A DNA stretch of 19,068 nucleotides from an uncultured Alphaproteobacteria bacterium (GCA_902580265.1 CACHJY010000023.1:1-19068), one strand, 5' to 3'; positions 6,668-14,229 are shown, counted from the stretch's first letter. The notes: generated by a model not told the origin, from the sequence alone. Program-made: numbers and translations.

Positions 6668-6686
6668 TTTGGTACTATAATTGCAA
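6668..6686 (+). promoter_or_regulatory. Sigma-54 (-24/-12) promoter for pomA-pomB
   Basis: The site reads TTGGTACTATAATTGCA. GG is at 6671-6672 and GC at 6683-6684 with the exact 10-base spacer and a full TTGCA. One base of the usual GGCAC is changed (GGTAC). The predicted start is near 6696, with a 39-base leader containing AAGGAAAA before the pomA ATG. The leader also holds a 9-codon ATG frame (6715-6744) that overlaps the pomA start. Confidence 0.7.
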
Positions 6687-6734
6687 TGATCATCACTGCA
6701 GGTAAAAAAACATAATGAGCATAAAGGAAAAACT

Positions 6735-7499
6735 ATGGATATAGCCTCTCTTCTTGGATTAATTGGAGCTCTTGGGTTTATAATATACGCAATGGTTTCG
6801 GGTGGCGGTGTTGGTCCATTCATAGATGTTCCTTCACTAGCCATTGTTTTTGGAGGGACTTTCTTTTGTGTTATGTATACTTGTCCTTTACCTACTTTTC
6901 TTGGCTCTTTTGGCGTTATGGCCAAGGCTTTCTTCCCCCCTGTGAAGCCTCAGGATGAATTAGTTACAAAAATGGTTGAATTAGCTGGGATTGCAAGAAA
7001 AGACGGCATGATGGCACTAGAAGGTCAGGATGTACCTGATAAGTTTTTTTCTAAGGGATTGCAAATGCTAGTAGATGGGGCAGACGAGGCAAAACTCACA
7101 ACGCAACTTAATCAAGAAATAAAGGCTATGAAGGCTCGCCATGAATCAAATCAAAATGTTGTAAAAGCATGGATAGATATTGCTCCAGCTATGGGAATGA
7201 TTGGTACGCTAGTTGGACTAGTTTTGATGTTAGGAAATATGGCAGACCCAAAGGCAATTGGCCCCGCTATGGCTGTTGCTCTTTTGACAACACTATATGG
7301 AGCTTTTATAGCAAATGTTTTATTTTTACCGATGATAACATCCCTTGAAGGCTACACCGCATACGAAGTTACCTACAGAGAAATGGTCGTTATGGGGCTG
7401 AGGAACATAGCAAGAGGTGAGTCTCCCAGAAATATTCAGGATCAGATGGTAGCTAATCTGCCTCCAGCAGTACAGCAGAAACTTGAAGCTGCTGCATAA
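6735..7499 (+). CDS. pomA: Flagellar stator protein PomA/MotA, sodium-type
   Basis: PomA is the peptidoglycan-independent half of the flagellar stator. Five copies surround two PomB subunits, conduct ions and push the rotor through a cytoplasmic loop. The 254-aa protein has four membrane helices. The first two are near the start (LLGLIGALGFIIYAMV and SLAIVFGGTFFCVMY). The large cytoplasmic loop follows. The third (AWIDIAPAMGMIGTLVGLV) and fourth (GPAMAVALLTTLYGAFIANVLF) are packed near 145-205. The VSGGGVGPFIDVPSLAIVFGG segment and the length of about 254 aa match PomA of marine bacteria better than E. coli MotA (295 aa). That this means sodium coupling is inferred from family resemblance. 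It is followed after 24 bases by pomB. It has its own sigma-54 promoter. Confidence 0.93.
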   Translation: MDIASLLGLIGALGFIIYAMVSGGGVGPFIDVPSLAIVFGGTFFCVMYTCPLPTFLGSFGVMAKAFFPPVKPQDELVTKMVELAGIARKDGMMALEGQDVPDKFFSKGLQMLVDGADEAKLTTQLNQEIKAMKARHESNQNVVKAWIDIAPAMGMIGTLVGLVLMLGNMADPKAIGPAMAVALLTTLYGAFIANVLFLPMITSLEGYTAYEVTYREMVVMGLRNIARGESPRNIQDQMVANLPPAVQQKLEAAA

Positions 7500-7523
7500 A
7501 AGAAATCTTGAGGAAATAAAAAA

Positions 7524-8684
7524 GTGGCAGAGGAAGTAGAAGCAGAGATAGAAGAAGAGGAAGAAGAATGCCCTAAGTGTCCTCCGGTTGGAGCTCCGGC
7601 GTGGATGGCGACTTTTGCAGACATGGCTACCCTCTTGATGGCTTTCTTTGTTTTAATTCTATCATTTGCAGAATTTAACGTCCCAAAATTTAAGCAAATA
7701 TCTGGTTCATTAAAAAATGCATTTGGTGTTCAGCGCTTGGTGCCAGTCGTTGAACAACCAAAAGGCACTACGGTTTTGTCCTTAAACTTTAGTCCTTCCC
7801 CCAGTCCATCAGTTACAAAGCAAATGACACAGCAAACTACGAATTTAGAAAAAAAAGAACTTGAAGTAAAAACGAAAGAAGATGAAGGAGGAGAACAAGA
7901 CAAGAGTGCTAAAGAACTGGTTGAAGCTCTTCAAGAGGCTGTTGATAAAGGAGAAATTAAAGTAGAAGCGATTGGTGAAGCAGTGAAGGTAGAAATCGGT
8001 GATCAAGATACGGCTGCAAAAGATTTGCCTAAGTTGATACAAGAAACACTTGAGGCTATAGAAGAGGCAAAGAATAAAACTGGAAAAACTGACCAGGAAG
8101 TTCTTTTTGGTGGGATTGAAGAAAAATTAAAGGAGCTAGCGTCACTTGCACAAACCGAAGCTGACGGCGAAACTAGAGGTTCTTCACAAGACGTTGGATC
8201 AGGTAAAAAGAGTGAGGAAAAATCTGAAGAAAATGCTTCAGCTAACGAAGCAGCTAATCAACTTGAAGTAGCATTAAAAAATGAGATTGATAAGGGATTA
8301 GTGAGTGTAGAAAGAAAAGACGGCAAAGTATTCGTTACCGTAGGATCTGGAGGTGCATTCTCATCAGGATCAGCAGAACTAACGTCTCAAGCGAGAAGCA
8401 TAATGGCAAAAATCGCAGAAAAGGGGGTAGGGGAGACTGGAACGGTAACTGTTTCTGGTCATACTGACAATGTTCCTTTAATGTTTGGAGGGAACTTCAG
8501 AGACAATTGGGATTTGGCGGCAGCAAGAGCATCGAGCGTTGTTCAAGAACTTGAAAAGGCCGGTAATATTAGCACGGATAGAATGAAAGCCGTTAGTTTT
8601 GGGGAGTCAAAGCCAATCGATACAAATGACACTTCTGCCGGAAGAGAAAAAAATAGAAGAATTGAAATCGAAATAAATTATTGA
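7524..8684 (+). CDS. pomB: Flagellar stator protein PomB/MotB with an enlarged linker
   Basis: PomB anchors the stator to peptidoglycan and carries the ion-binding aspartate. The start is a GTG at 7524, preceded by TTGAGGA. An acidic N-terminus (EEEEEE) leads to CPKCPP, the single membrane helix with the essential aspartate in WMATFADMATLLM (D33), and the plug region FNVPKFKQISGSLKNAFGVQ, very like Vibrio PomB. The C-terminal OmpA-like peptidoglycan-binding domain (about 270-386) has VSGHTDNVP and the NWDLAAARA block. The protein is 386 aa, longer than Vibrio PomB (about 315). The extra length is a Lys/Glu-rich linker at about 100-245 that contains a degraded copy of the segment leading into the OmpA-like domain: residues 129-159 match 244-274 at 12 of 31 positions without gaps. 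Confidence 0.93.
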   Translation: MAEEVEAEIEEEEEECPKCPPVGAPAWMATFADMATLLMAFFVLILSFAEFNVPKFKQISGSLKNAFGVQRLVPVVEQPKGTTVLSLNFSPSPSPSVTKQMTQQTTNLEKKELEVKTKEDEGGEQDKSAKELVEALQEAVDKGEIKVEAIGEAVKVEIGDQDTAAKDLPKLIQETLEAIEEAKNKTGKTDQEVLFGGIEEKLKELASLAQTEADGETRGSSQDVGSGKKSEEKSEENASANEAANQLEVALKNEIDKGLVSVERKDGKVFVTVGSGGAFSSGSAELTSQARSIMAKIAEKGVGETGTVTVSGHTDNVPLMFGGNFRDNWDLAAARASSVVQELEKAGNISTDRMKAVSFGESKPIDTNDTSAGREKNRRIEIEINY

Positions 8685-8742
8685 TCGATCTTTTTCACTT
8701 TAGTATGGTTTCTTGCAACTAAAGATAACCACAAATTTTTTA

Positions 8743-8748
8743 TATAAT
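8743..8748 (+). promoter_or_regulatory. Possible -10 element before the methyltransferase gene
   Basis: A perfect TATAAT lies 41 bases before the ATG at 8790, in the 105-base gap after pomB. No good -35 is found at 16-18 bases, and no sigma-54 site is present here. It suggests separate vegetative transcription of the methyltransferase gene, but one hexamer in AT-rich sequence is weak evidence. Confidence 0.25.
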
Positions 8749-8789
8749 ACTTTTCATTATATCATTACGCAGTAGATTATCGCAATAAT

Positions 8790-9917
8790 ATGCAAGTACA
8801 AAAAGACAAAGATCCTTTTAGTTTCATGCTTTTGAATTTTGAAGCAGGTTCAAAAGATATGCCGTCTAATTTTAAAAGTTTAAATTGGGATGCGTTTCCT
8901 AATGGCTACTCAGACCTTATCAAAAATAAAGAGATATGGCCAAGGATGCTCAGGAACGCTCTTACAATTGGTTTTAATGACGCTTTAATTTCTCACGGTA
9001 ATCAGCGATTTCATTCTGGAGACTTAGATTTGTGGAAGAAAATGAAGGAGGGGGGGTTCCCAGATCTAATAAAGGAAGAGAGCAGAGTGAATATAGAAAA
9101 GCCATTAGAAACCAGAGTAAAAAGACTTATTTATGCAACAAATTTAGAGTATGTAGCTGCTAATTGTCTAGGAAATATTGGTAATCCTGTGGTTTACGAG
9201 TTAAAGGTTAAAACAGAAAGTTTAAAAGAGTATAAGGTGAGGTTTAATTTACATGATCATGATGATATTTACCATTCATGGTTTATCGTAAACCAACTAA
9301 CTCAAATAAAACAAGAGCAACCTATTGTCTGTGAAATAGGAGCTGGGTATGGGGGGCTAGCATCAAAGATCAAAAATAATATCAAAAAGGCTAAATTAAT
9401 TATCTTTGACTTGCCTGAGGTTAATGCCGTCCAAAGTTATTACCTGATGAGGTCATTCCCCCAAAAACATTTTCTTGGTTACCAAGATTTCCTAAAATAT
9501 GGTTCAAATATTCTAGATCACGAATTTGACTTTCTTATTATGCCTGGATGGGCTGCTAATGATCTTCTAAAAAATCGAATGGTGGATGCTTTTATCAATG
9601 TCCGCTCAATGATGGAGATGAATAGTGCTGTTATACAAAACTATTTTGAAATTATTCAAAATAGTCTTAGAGATGATGGGTTATTTATATGTATTAATAG
9701 GTATATAAAGGAAGTTATTACTGAATCTAAGCAGCGTGAGATTAATCGAATGGCAGACTACCCTTTTGATCCGTATTGGTCTCCTCTTTACTCTTTTGCA
9801 TCAGAAATTCAGCCGCATATTCATCTTCTTATTGCCAAAAGAGAAAAATATAAACCAGCTTATTCATTTAAAGAGATACTCAAATCTATAAGACCAAACC
9901 CATTTCTCTCGAGATAG
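8790..9917 (+). CDS. Putative sugar O-methyltransferase
   Basis: This is a 375-aa cytoplasmic protein resembling the putative sugar O-methyltransferase family seen in surface-polysaccharide loci. The SAM-binding motif I is clear at about 180-191 (VCEIGAGYGGLA), followed by the acidic end of the next strand, IIFDLPEVNAVQSYYL (about 204-219). An N-terminal region of about 175 residues precedes it, including RLIYATNLEYVAANCLG and HDHDDIYHSWFI; it may bind the sugar acceptor. The downstream PGWAAND segment is where such enzymes place motif IV. There is no signal peptide or membrane helix. The gene stands alone between the stator genes and the convergent end of the long flagellar block, with 18 bases between stop codons. 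It may methylate an O-antigen, capsule or flagellin glycan; the neighbourhood favours but does not prove the last. Confidence 0.8.
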   Translation: MQVQKDKDPFSFMLLNFEAGSKDMPSNFKSLNWDAFPNGYSDLIKNKEIWPRMLRNALTIGFNDALISHGNQRFHSGDLDLWKKMKEGGFPDLIKEESRVNIEKPLETRVKRLIYATNLEYVAANCLGNIGNPVVYELKVKTESLKEYKVRFNLHDHDDIYHSWFIVNQLTQIKQEQPIVCEIGAGYGGLASKIKNNIKKAKLIIFDLPEVNAVQSYYLMRSFPQKHFLGYQDFLKYGSNILDHEFDFLIMPGWAANDLLKNRMVDAFINVRSMMEMNSAVIQNYFEIIQNSLRDDGLFICINRYIKEVITESKQREINRMADYPFDPYWSPLYSFASEIQPHIHLLIAKREKYKPAYSFKEILKSIRPNPFLSR

Positions 9918-9935
9918 AGCTAGCCAGAAAATTTG

Positions 9936-10802
9936 CTATGTAAATTGTTGTGAAGCTTTAATGACGTTGCCAGATTTATTTATTTTCCTAGGTTTAGGAA
10001 TCTCTTTTTTATAGGGTTTCACGAGGGCATTAATGAAGTTGACTTTCTCATCGAGACCACGACACATCTCTTGAGCTTCTTTGTCTGACCGAGCTGCTAA
10101 AATTGCCCATACTTGCCTATCTTGAAACATCCCATAGCTTCTTCTGAGAGTAACCTGGCCTTTCCTGAGGTATAGAGCCACTAAAATGGCTGCTAAAATA
10201 AAAAGAAATATATTTACACTAAAGGTGATAAGGTATACGCAGAGTATAGCTAGCAAAGGTTCCCACATCTTTTGTTGTAATAACCATACAGGAGGTAAAA
10301 TAACTGCTGCTTGACTATGAGTGGTGTCATATACATCTACTACTCTTTTTACATCTCTGAGCGCTTCAAAAATACGATAGTCGTCTTTTTCACCCATTTG
10401 CCTTTTTTGAAATAATTCCATTATCATTTCGGATTCCTCGGGGCGAGTAAATTCGAAAATGCCACCCAAAGGACCTCTAGTAAATACTTCAAAAAACTTT
10501 CCATTTCTCCAAATTGTCAAGAGCCACATATCGTTCTCTTCTCCGCTTGACAAAATATCAACCATATTATCTAGACTATCGTGATAGCTAATACCATCTA
10601 TTGCAACTACTATGTCATTTTCTTTTAACCTTAAGGCTCTTGTTCTAGAAGATTGCCCATGTTCTTTTAGTTTTAAAAAGGTTTGTACTTTAGTTTCATC
10701 AGAGGTACTATCCCCCAATCCATCCAAATGTTCAGTGGGTATCTCTAAATCGGGGGCCTCAACGTCTTGGTTTTGAGATTGCTGATTATCTAAATCTTGC
10801 AT
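9936..10802 (-). CDS. PDZ-like membrane protein at end of flagellar operon, unknown function
   Basis: I do not recognise this as a named flagellar protein. The 288-aa protein has an acidic, Gln-rich N-terminus (1-40). A segment at about 53-110 with ALRLKENDIVVAIDGISYHD looks like the ligand-loop and strand of a PDZ domain, followed by a WLLTIWRNGK strand. A long hydrophobic stretch at about 179-212 is probably a membrane hairpin or one long helix. The C-terminal cytoplasmic part, about 215-288, contains a RQVWAILAARSDKEAQEM helix and a basic tail. There is no cleavable signal. It begins 19 bases after the 249-aa gene stop and is the last gene of the block. Position suggests a motility accessory protein, perhaps for assembly or localisation of the flagellum. 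This is inference. Confidence 0.75.
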   Translation of the reverse strand: MQDLDNQQSQNQDVEAPDLEIPTEHLDGLGDSTSDETKVQTFLKLKEHGQSSRTRALRLKENDIVVAIDGISYHDSLDNMVDILSSGEENDMWLLTIWRNGKFFEVFTRGPLGGIFEFTRPEESEMIMELFQKRQMGEKDDYRIFEALRDVKRVVDVYDTTHSQAAVILPPVWLLQQKMWEPLLAILCVYLITFSVNIFLFILAAILVALYLRKGQVTLRRSYGMFQDRQVWAILAARSDKEAQEMCRGLDEKVNFINALVKPYKKEIPKPRKINKSGNVIKASQQFT

Positions 10803-10821
10803 ATTTTTTTACTTTTAACAC

Positions 10822-11571
10822 TTATGGAAATTTTATAAGCCCGTCAGAACTCTTTATTTTGCTGAATATTTCTTCATTCTTTTTATATAGAGATCTAATT
10901 TCTTTCGTTAGTTGGTTCTGTGATCTTGATATTTCTTCCATTACAATATTATTGTTGTCAGTAGTGTTCATTTCTTTCAACGACGCAATTAGCTGGTTTT
11001 GATAGGTGTCAATTCCTTCACTTAGTTCTTTTAGTCTCTTCTCAAAGGATTGTGCAACTTTTTCAGCGAATATATTGACCGCTTGCTCCGTATTTTTAGT
11101 CATCACTTCCTGCAGTCCTTTATTTTGCTCAAGAACTCTACTTGCAAGTGCATTTGTTGCAACAGAAATTTCTTTTCTTAAAGAGGACAATTCTTCAACT
11201 AATTTTGCATTCTGTTTTTCGAGCGCTACCTGACTTTCCATCGCCACAGATAAAGCTTTTACATTATCTTTTAAATCATCAACATTTTCGGCAAAAATCA
11301 CTAAGGCCTCTCTATTCGTGGTAGTCATTACACCTAAATCTGACATTGAGCGGAAATAGAGCACCGATGAAAATATCATAGCTACGATTGCAGCAATCAT
11401 AGAGCTCCCAAAAATTATAGTCGTATAACGATGTATTTGCTTCACTTGTGTCTCCAGTTTTTTATGCTCTCTTTTAACTTTATTATACTCAGAGGTTACG
11501 TCAGTAGCTGCATCCGCTGCATCCAAGGCGATTTTTATACTTTCTTCTATTGTACTTAGATCTGAACTCAT
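10822..11571 (-). CDS. Membrane-anchored coiled-coil protein in flagellar operon
   Basis: No named family is recognised. The 249-aa protein has an N-terminal amphipathic region (1-48, with basic KVKREHKKLE), one membrane helix at about 50-73, and then an almost continuous coiled coil (about 85-240) with few prolines and many Gln/Asn/Glu/Lys. Its architecture resembles signalling or scaffolding proteins that place a coiled coil on one side of the membrane, but no HAMP or methyl-accepting signature is visible. Its ATG overlaps the stop of the 64-aa gene by one base (TAATG), so translation is probably coupled. The 288-aa PDZ-like gene follows. A minus-strand GG-N10-GC match inside the 64-aa gene (about 11630-11646) could be an internal promoter but is weak. 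Confidence 0.75.
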   Translation of the reverse strand: MSSDLSTIEESIKIALDAADAATDVTSEYNKVKREHKKLETQVKQIHRYTTIIFGSSMIAAIVAMIFSSVLYFRSMSDLGVMTTTNREALVIFAENVDDLKDNVKALSVAMESQVALEKQNAKLVEELSSLRKEISVATNALASRVLEQNKGLQEVMTKNTEQAVNIFAEKVAQSFEKRLKELSEGIDTYQNQLIASLKEMNTTDNNNIVMEEISRSQNQLTKEIRSLYKKNEEIFSKIKSSDGLIKFP

Positions 11572-11765
11572 TAAGGTGACCTCCTACGAGATTCAATTTT
11601 TTTATCTATAATTCTTCTTTTGTAATAAGCACATTTCATGCCAGTTGTTGCTACAACCTCCTGATAAGGAATTTTTGACGATTTGAAACCAAATTTTCTG
11701 CAACCCCATCTTCTTCTTGGATCGTGAGTGATAAACAAATGGATACATTGATTACAAGTTATCAT
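11571..11765 (-). CDS. Small four-cysteine protein in flagellar operon (64 aa)
   Basis: This 64-aa protein has cysteines at 4, 7, 22 and 45 in a CNQC...WGCRKFGFKS...GMKCAYYKR arrangement, with histidines at 9 and 14. This looks like a small zinc-binding or iron-sulfur fold. I recall similar short conserved bacterial proteins (pattern C..C..F..T.D....GC...GFKS....V...G..C), sometimes with unreliable automatic names, but their function is not established. The C-terminus is very basic (RRIIDKKIESRRR), suggesting contact with nucleic acid or membrane. The gene overlaps the preceding 75-aa gene by four bases (ATGA) and the following 249-aa gene by one, so all three are almost certainly co-translated. 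Its place just after flhB suggests a flagellar link. Confidence 0.8.
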   Translation of the reverse strand: MITCNQCIHLFITHDPRRRWGCRKFGFKSSKIPYQEVVATTGMKCAYYKRRIIDKKIESRRRSP

Positions 11766-11989
11766 AATTTTTTGTTCTTTTTTTCAGCGATTGAGTCAAA
11801 AAGCCTTGCTATTGCATATCTAAAAACTGCAAGGCATAACAAAAAACAAACAAACCATATAGATATAGCTCGTAAAATGTTACCCGCGTAGAATGCTTCA
11901 AGACCATTTAATAGAGAAAGAAAAGCAACTCCTCCAAAGCAAGCTGAACTTATATAGTCCCCAAGAGACTCATGGCTTCGTCTAGGCAT
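11762..11989 (-). CDS. Small two-helix membrane protein downstream of flhB (75 aa)
   Basis: Not a recognised family. The 75-aa protein has a polar N-terminus (MPRRSHESLGDYIS), two hydrophobic helices at about 15-32 and 38-60, and a basic C-terminus (AEKKNKKL), predicting an inner-membrane hairpin with both ends in the cytoplasm. It starts one base after the flhB stop codon, with an AAGGAG ribosome binding site lying within the last codons of flhB. It overlaps the next gene by four bases. The tight coupling to flhB makes it a candidate accessory to the flagellar export gate, though nothing in the sequence proves it. Small size leaves open that it is a structural partner of one of the next three proteins. 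Confidence 0.75.
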   Translation of the reverse strand: MPRRSHESLGDYISSACFGGVAFLSLLNGLEAFYAGNILRAISIWFVCFLLCLAVFRYAIARLFDSIAEKKNKKL

Positions 11990-11990
11990 A

Positions 11991-13145
11991 TCAATTCTCC
12001 TTCAAAATTGTTCCGTTTTCATTGAATCTTAAATCCTCAGGAACATCAATGTGTGGGGCATCTATATCTTCCCCACTATCTAATTTATAAACATATGCTA
12101 GTGCCACAGCTACTGCATTGTAAAGTTTTTCAGAGATCTCTTCTCCGATTTCACCCGTGAAAAACAGTGCTCTTGCAAGTAGAGGACTTCTAAAACTTGT
12201 TATATTCTTTTCAACCCCTATGTCCATAATTCTTTTTGCTATCAGACCTTTACCCATCGCAATAATTTTAGGAGCGCCCAATTGACCTACTTCGTATTTA
12301 AGCGCTATTGCAAAATGAGTTGGGTTTGTAATAATAGCGGTGGCGTTACCCATATTTTCTAATGCTTCTTGCTGCTTGGCCGATTTCGTGGCGCTTTCCA
12401 TTTGGAGACGTCTTATTTTTGCTCTTACTTCAGGTGAACCTTCTGTTTGTTTATACTCGTCTTTAACCTCTTGCTTAGTCATCCTAAGAGATTTAATGTG
12501 CTCGTATCTTTGATAGAAATAGTCCAGCGCTGCTATTATTAATAAGCAAACTAATAAAGCTCCTATTAAAAGAGGAAAAGAAGATTGGGTGAGTTCCAAA
12601 CCAGATTTCAAGCTTCCATCAGTAATGCGTAACATTTGGGGGAGTAAGTAGTATATCACCCCTATGGCGCTTGCGAATAACGAACCAACTTTTAGCAAAG
12701 CTTTACCAAGCTCAACTAAGCTCTTCAAAGAAAACATTCTCTTTAACCCACTTAAAGGGTTAATCCTGTTTGATTTGAAGGCAAATGCTTTAGGAGCAAA
12801 ATTTATTCCGCCTACTGCAAATTGCGTTGCTAAAACGATTATCAACATTGGAACTCCGATGAATAGACTAATTTTTGTGATGAAAAACAGGGCTTGTAAA
12901 GACTTCGCGGCAGGCAAATCTTCAAGTTTATCATTGCTAGAGAAAACAAAAAGATCTCCCCATTCAAATAAAAGTGCCTTGAAGTAAAAGGAAAAAGCAT
13001 ACATAAGCAATAAAGCTCCAGCGACTCCAGTGAAGACAAACATTTCTTTTGAGCTTAGAACCTTACCATCTTCTTTATGTTTATCAATTTTCCGTTGGGA
13101 AGGTTCCTCGGTTTTCTCCTGGCCATCCTGATTTTCTTCAGCCAT
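11991..13145 (-). CDS. flhB: Flagellar export switch protein FlhB
   Basis: FlhB is the inner-membrane export component that switches substrate class from rod/hook to filament with help from FliK. The 384-aa length matches the family (Salmonella 383). The N-terminus KTEEPSQRKIDKHKEDGKV is the family hallmark. Four membrane helices lie at roughly 35-58, 86-110, 148-170 and 190-210. The cytoplasmic domain carries the self-cleavage motif NPTH (N274-H277), followed by FAIALKY. After it come GAPKIIAMGKG and a conserved Pro/Leu/Ala stretch (SPLLARALF). It overlaps fliR by 8 bases. flhA does not follow; instead four unknown small or membrane protein genes do. Everything needed for autocleavage appears present. 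Confidence 0.97.
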   Translation of the reverse strand: MAEENQDGQEKTEEPSQRKIDKHKEDGKVLSSKEMFVFTGVAGALLLMYAFSFYFKALLFEWGDLFVFSSNDKLEDLPAAKSLQALFFITKISLFIGVPMLIIVLATQFAVGGINFAPKAFAFKSNRINPLSGLKRMFSLKSLVELGKALLKVGSLFASAIGVIYYLLPQMLRITDGSLKSGLELTQSSFPLLIGALLVCLLIIAALDYFYQRYEHIKSLRMTKQEVKDEYKQTEGSPEVRAKIRRLQMESATKSAKQQEALENMGNATAIITNPTHFAIALKYEVGQLGAPKIIAMGKGLIAKRIMDIGVEKNITSFRSPLLARALFFTGEIGEEISEKLYNAVAVALAYVYKLDSGEDIDAPHIDVPEDLRFNENGTILKEN

Positions 13146-13953
13146 TTTTTAGACTTTCAATTGTTGTCATTAGATGATCTAGTGAGGAGTCAATAAGATC
13201 TGAAAAAGCAAACCCCAAGTTACTTATTGAGAGGTATAAAACGATAAAAGTACCGAGCATAGTAATAGGAAATCCAAAGGAAAATAAGTTCAGTTGTGGA
13301 GCTGATCTAGTAATTATTCCAATTGAAACATTTATTAGAAGTACAACTAGTACAACCGGTAACATTATTATTGAAGCGTTTAGGAACATTGAGCCAGAAG
13401 CGGCCATTCCACCATCAATTAATGCTGAGGGTACTGGAAGAGTGCCAATAGGGATTAATTTATAACTTTCTATTATTATTCGTAGTGCTATCAGATGACC
13501 ATCAGCTGTTAAGAAGATCATTATTAGGAATAAATATAAAATTTGGCTTACCACAGGGGTTTGTACCCCAGAAACTGGGTCAACTTGAGCAGCGTAACTT
13601 AAGCCAGCACTAGTTGCTATTTTTTCTCCTGCTAAAGATGCAGCAGAAAACATTATAGACAGTATTAGGCCAGCAGTGACTCCAATAGCGATCTCTTTGA
13701 AAATAACAGCAATACCATATGCCGAGGTTAGTATCTTGGTATCAATCTCTAACGGGTGAATTGAAAAAACTATTATTGATATAGTAAATGCAATTAAAAT
13801 TCTGACTCTAAGCATAATAAAACGAGCACTGAAAAGAGGAGAGGCAATAATAAATGCGCTCAGCCTTATACTCGTTAGAAAAAATGCTAGCAGCACTTCT
13901 ATTAATTTTTGTAGACCTAAGCCAGGAATGATATCGTTAAGTGATTGTTCCAT
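13138..13953 (-). CDS. fliR: Flagellar export gate protein FliR
   Basis: FliR forms the membrane export gate with FliP and FliQ. The 271-aa protein is hydrophobic throughout, with about six helices, in line with the usual length of about 260. Typical segments are the N-terminal LLAFFLTSIRLSAFIIASPLF, GEKIATSAGLSYAAQVDPVSG (about 110-130), and APQLNLFSFGFPITMLGT near the C-terminus, where the family has a conserved PQ.N....G.P motif. The gene starts 3 bases after the fliQ stop and overlaps flhB by 8 bases, which indicates translational coupling within the fliO-flhB operon. Confidence 0.96.
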   Translation of the reverse strand: MEQSLNDIIPGLGLQKLIEVLLAFFLTSIRLSAFIIASPLFSARFIMLRVRILIAFTISIIVFSIHPLEIDTKILTSAYGIAVIFKEIAIGVTAGLILSIMFSAASLAGEKIATSAGLSYAAQVDPVSGVQTPVVSQILYLFLIMIFLTADGHLIALRIIIESYKLIPIGTLPVPSALIDGGMAASGSMFLNASIIMLPVVLVVLLINVSIGIITRSAPQLNLFSFGFPITMLGTFIVLYLSISNLGFAFSDLIDSSLDHLMTTIESLKNG

Positions 13954-13956
13954 TTA

Positions 13957-14229
13957 CTATGCTTGACCAATGGACGCTATTTGATCAAAAATGAAAGCAA
14001 AATAATCTGCCAATCCAGTCAACATAAAGTTAGCAATTAAAGCTAATGTTAGAAGAACAAGAACTAACTTAGGAACAAAACTTAAGGTCATTTCGTTGAT
14101 AGAAGTGGCTGCTTGAATAATACCAATCAAAAGGCCTATGCCAAGAGCTACTATCAGTACTGGCCCTGCAGATATTATAATTTGCCAAAAAGCATCCTCT
14201 AAATAATTAACGTTAGTATCGAATTCCAT
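13957..14229 (-). CDS. fliQ: Flagellar export gate protein FliQ
   Basis: FliQ is the small gate subunit that wraps the FliP/FliR helical core. It is 90 aa, the standard size, with two membrane helices at about 15-37 and 50-72. The second half of the first helix, followed by QAATSINEMTLSFVPKL, is the family signature. The ATG follows a GGAG element. It lies between fliP (15 bases upstream) and fliR (3 bases downstream), exactly the canonical order. I see nothing unusual. Confidence 0.96.
   Translation of the reverse strand: MEFDTNVNYLEDAFWQIIISAGPVLIVALGIGLLIGIIQAATSINEMTLSFVPKLVLVLLTLALIANFMLTGLADYFAFIFDQIASIGQA

Noticed and set aside
6715..6744. Nine-codon ATG frame in the pomA leader overlapping the pomA start
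   Set aside because: It has only a distant, weak ribosome binding site and such short frames are common by chance; noted but not called as a regulatory leader peptide.
11630..11646. Minus-strand TGGCATGAAATGTGC with GG-N10-GC spacing, a possible internal sigma-54 promoter for the 249-aa gene
   Set aside because: It lies inside the 64-aa coding sequence where the bases encode the conserved-looking GMKCA residues, and the -12 half is TGTGC and not TTGC. A chance match is likely.
12664..12987. 107-residue plus-strand open frame
   Set aside because: It lies antisense to flhB membrane segments and shows no independent support.
14008..14025. Minus-strand TTGGCAGATTATTTTGC upstream of fliR
   Set aside because: The spacer between GG and GC is 11 bases, not 10, and the site lies within fliQ coding sequence.
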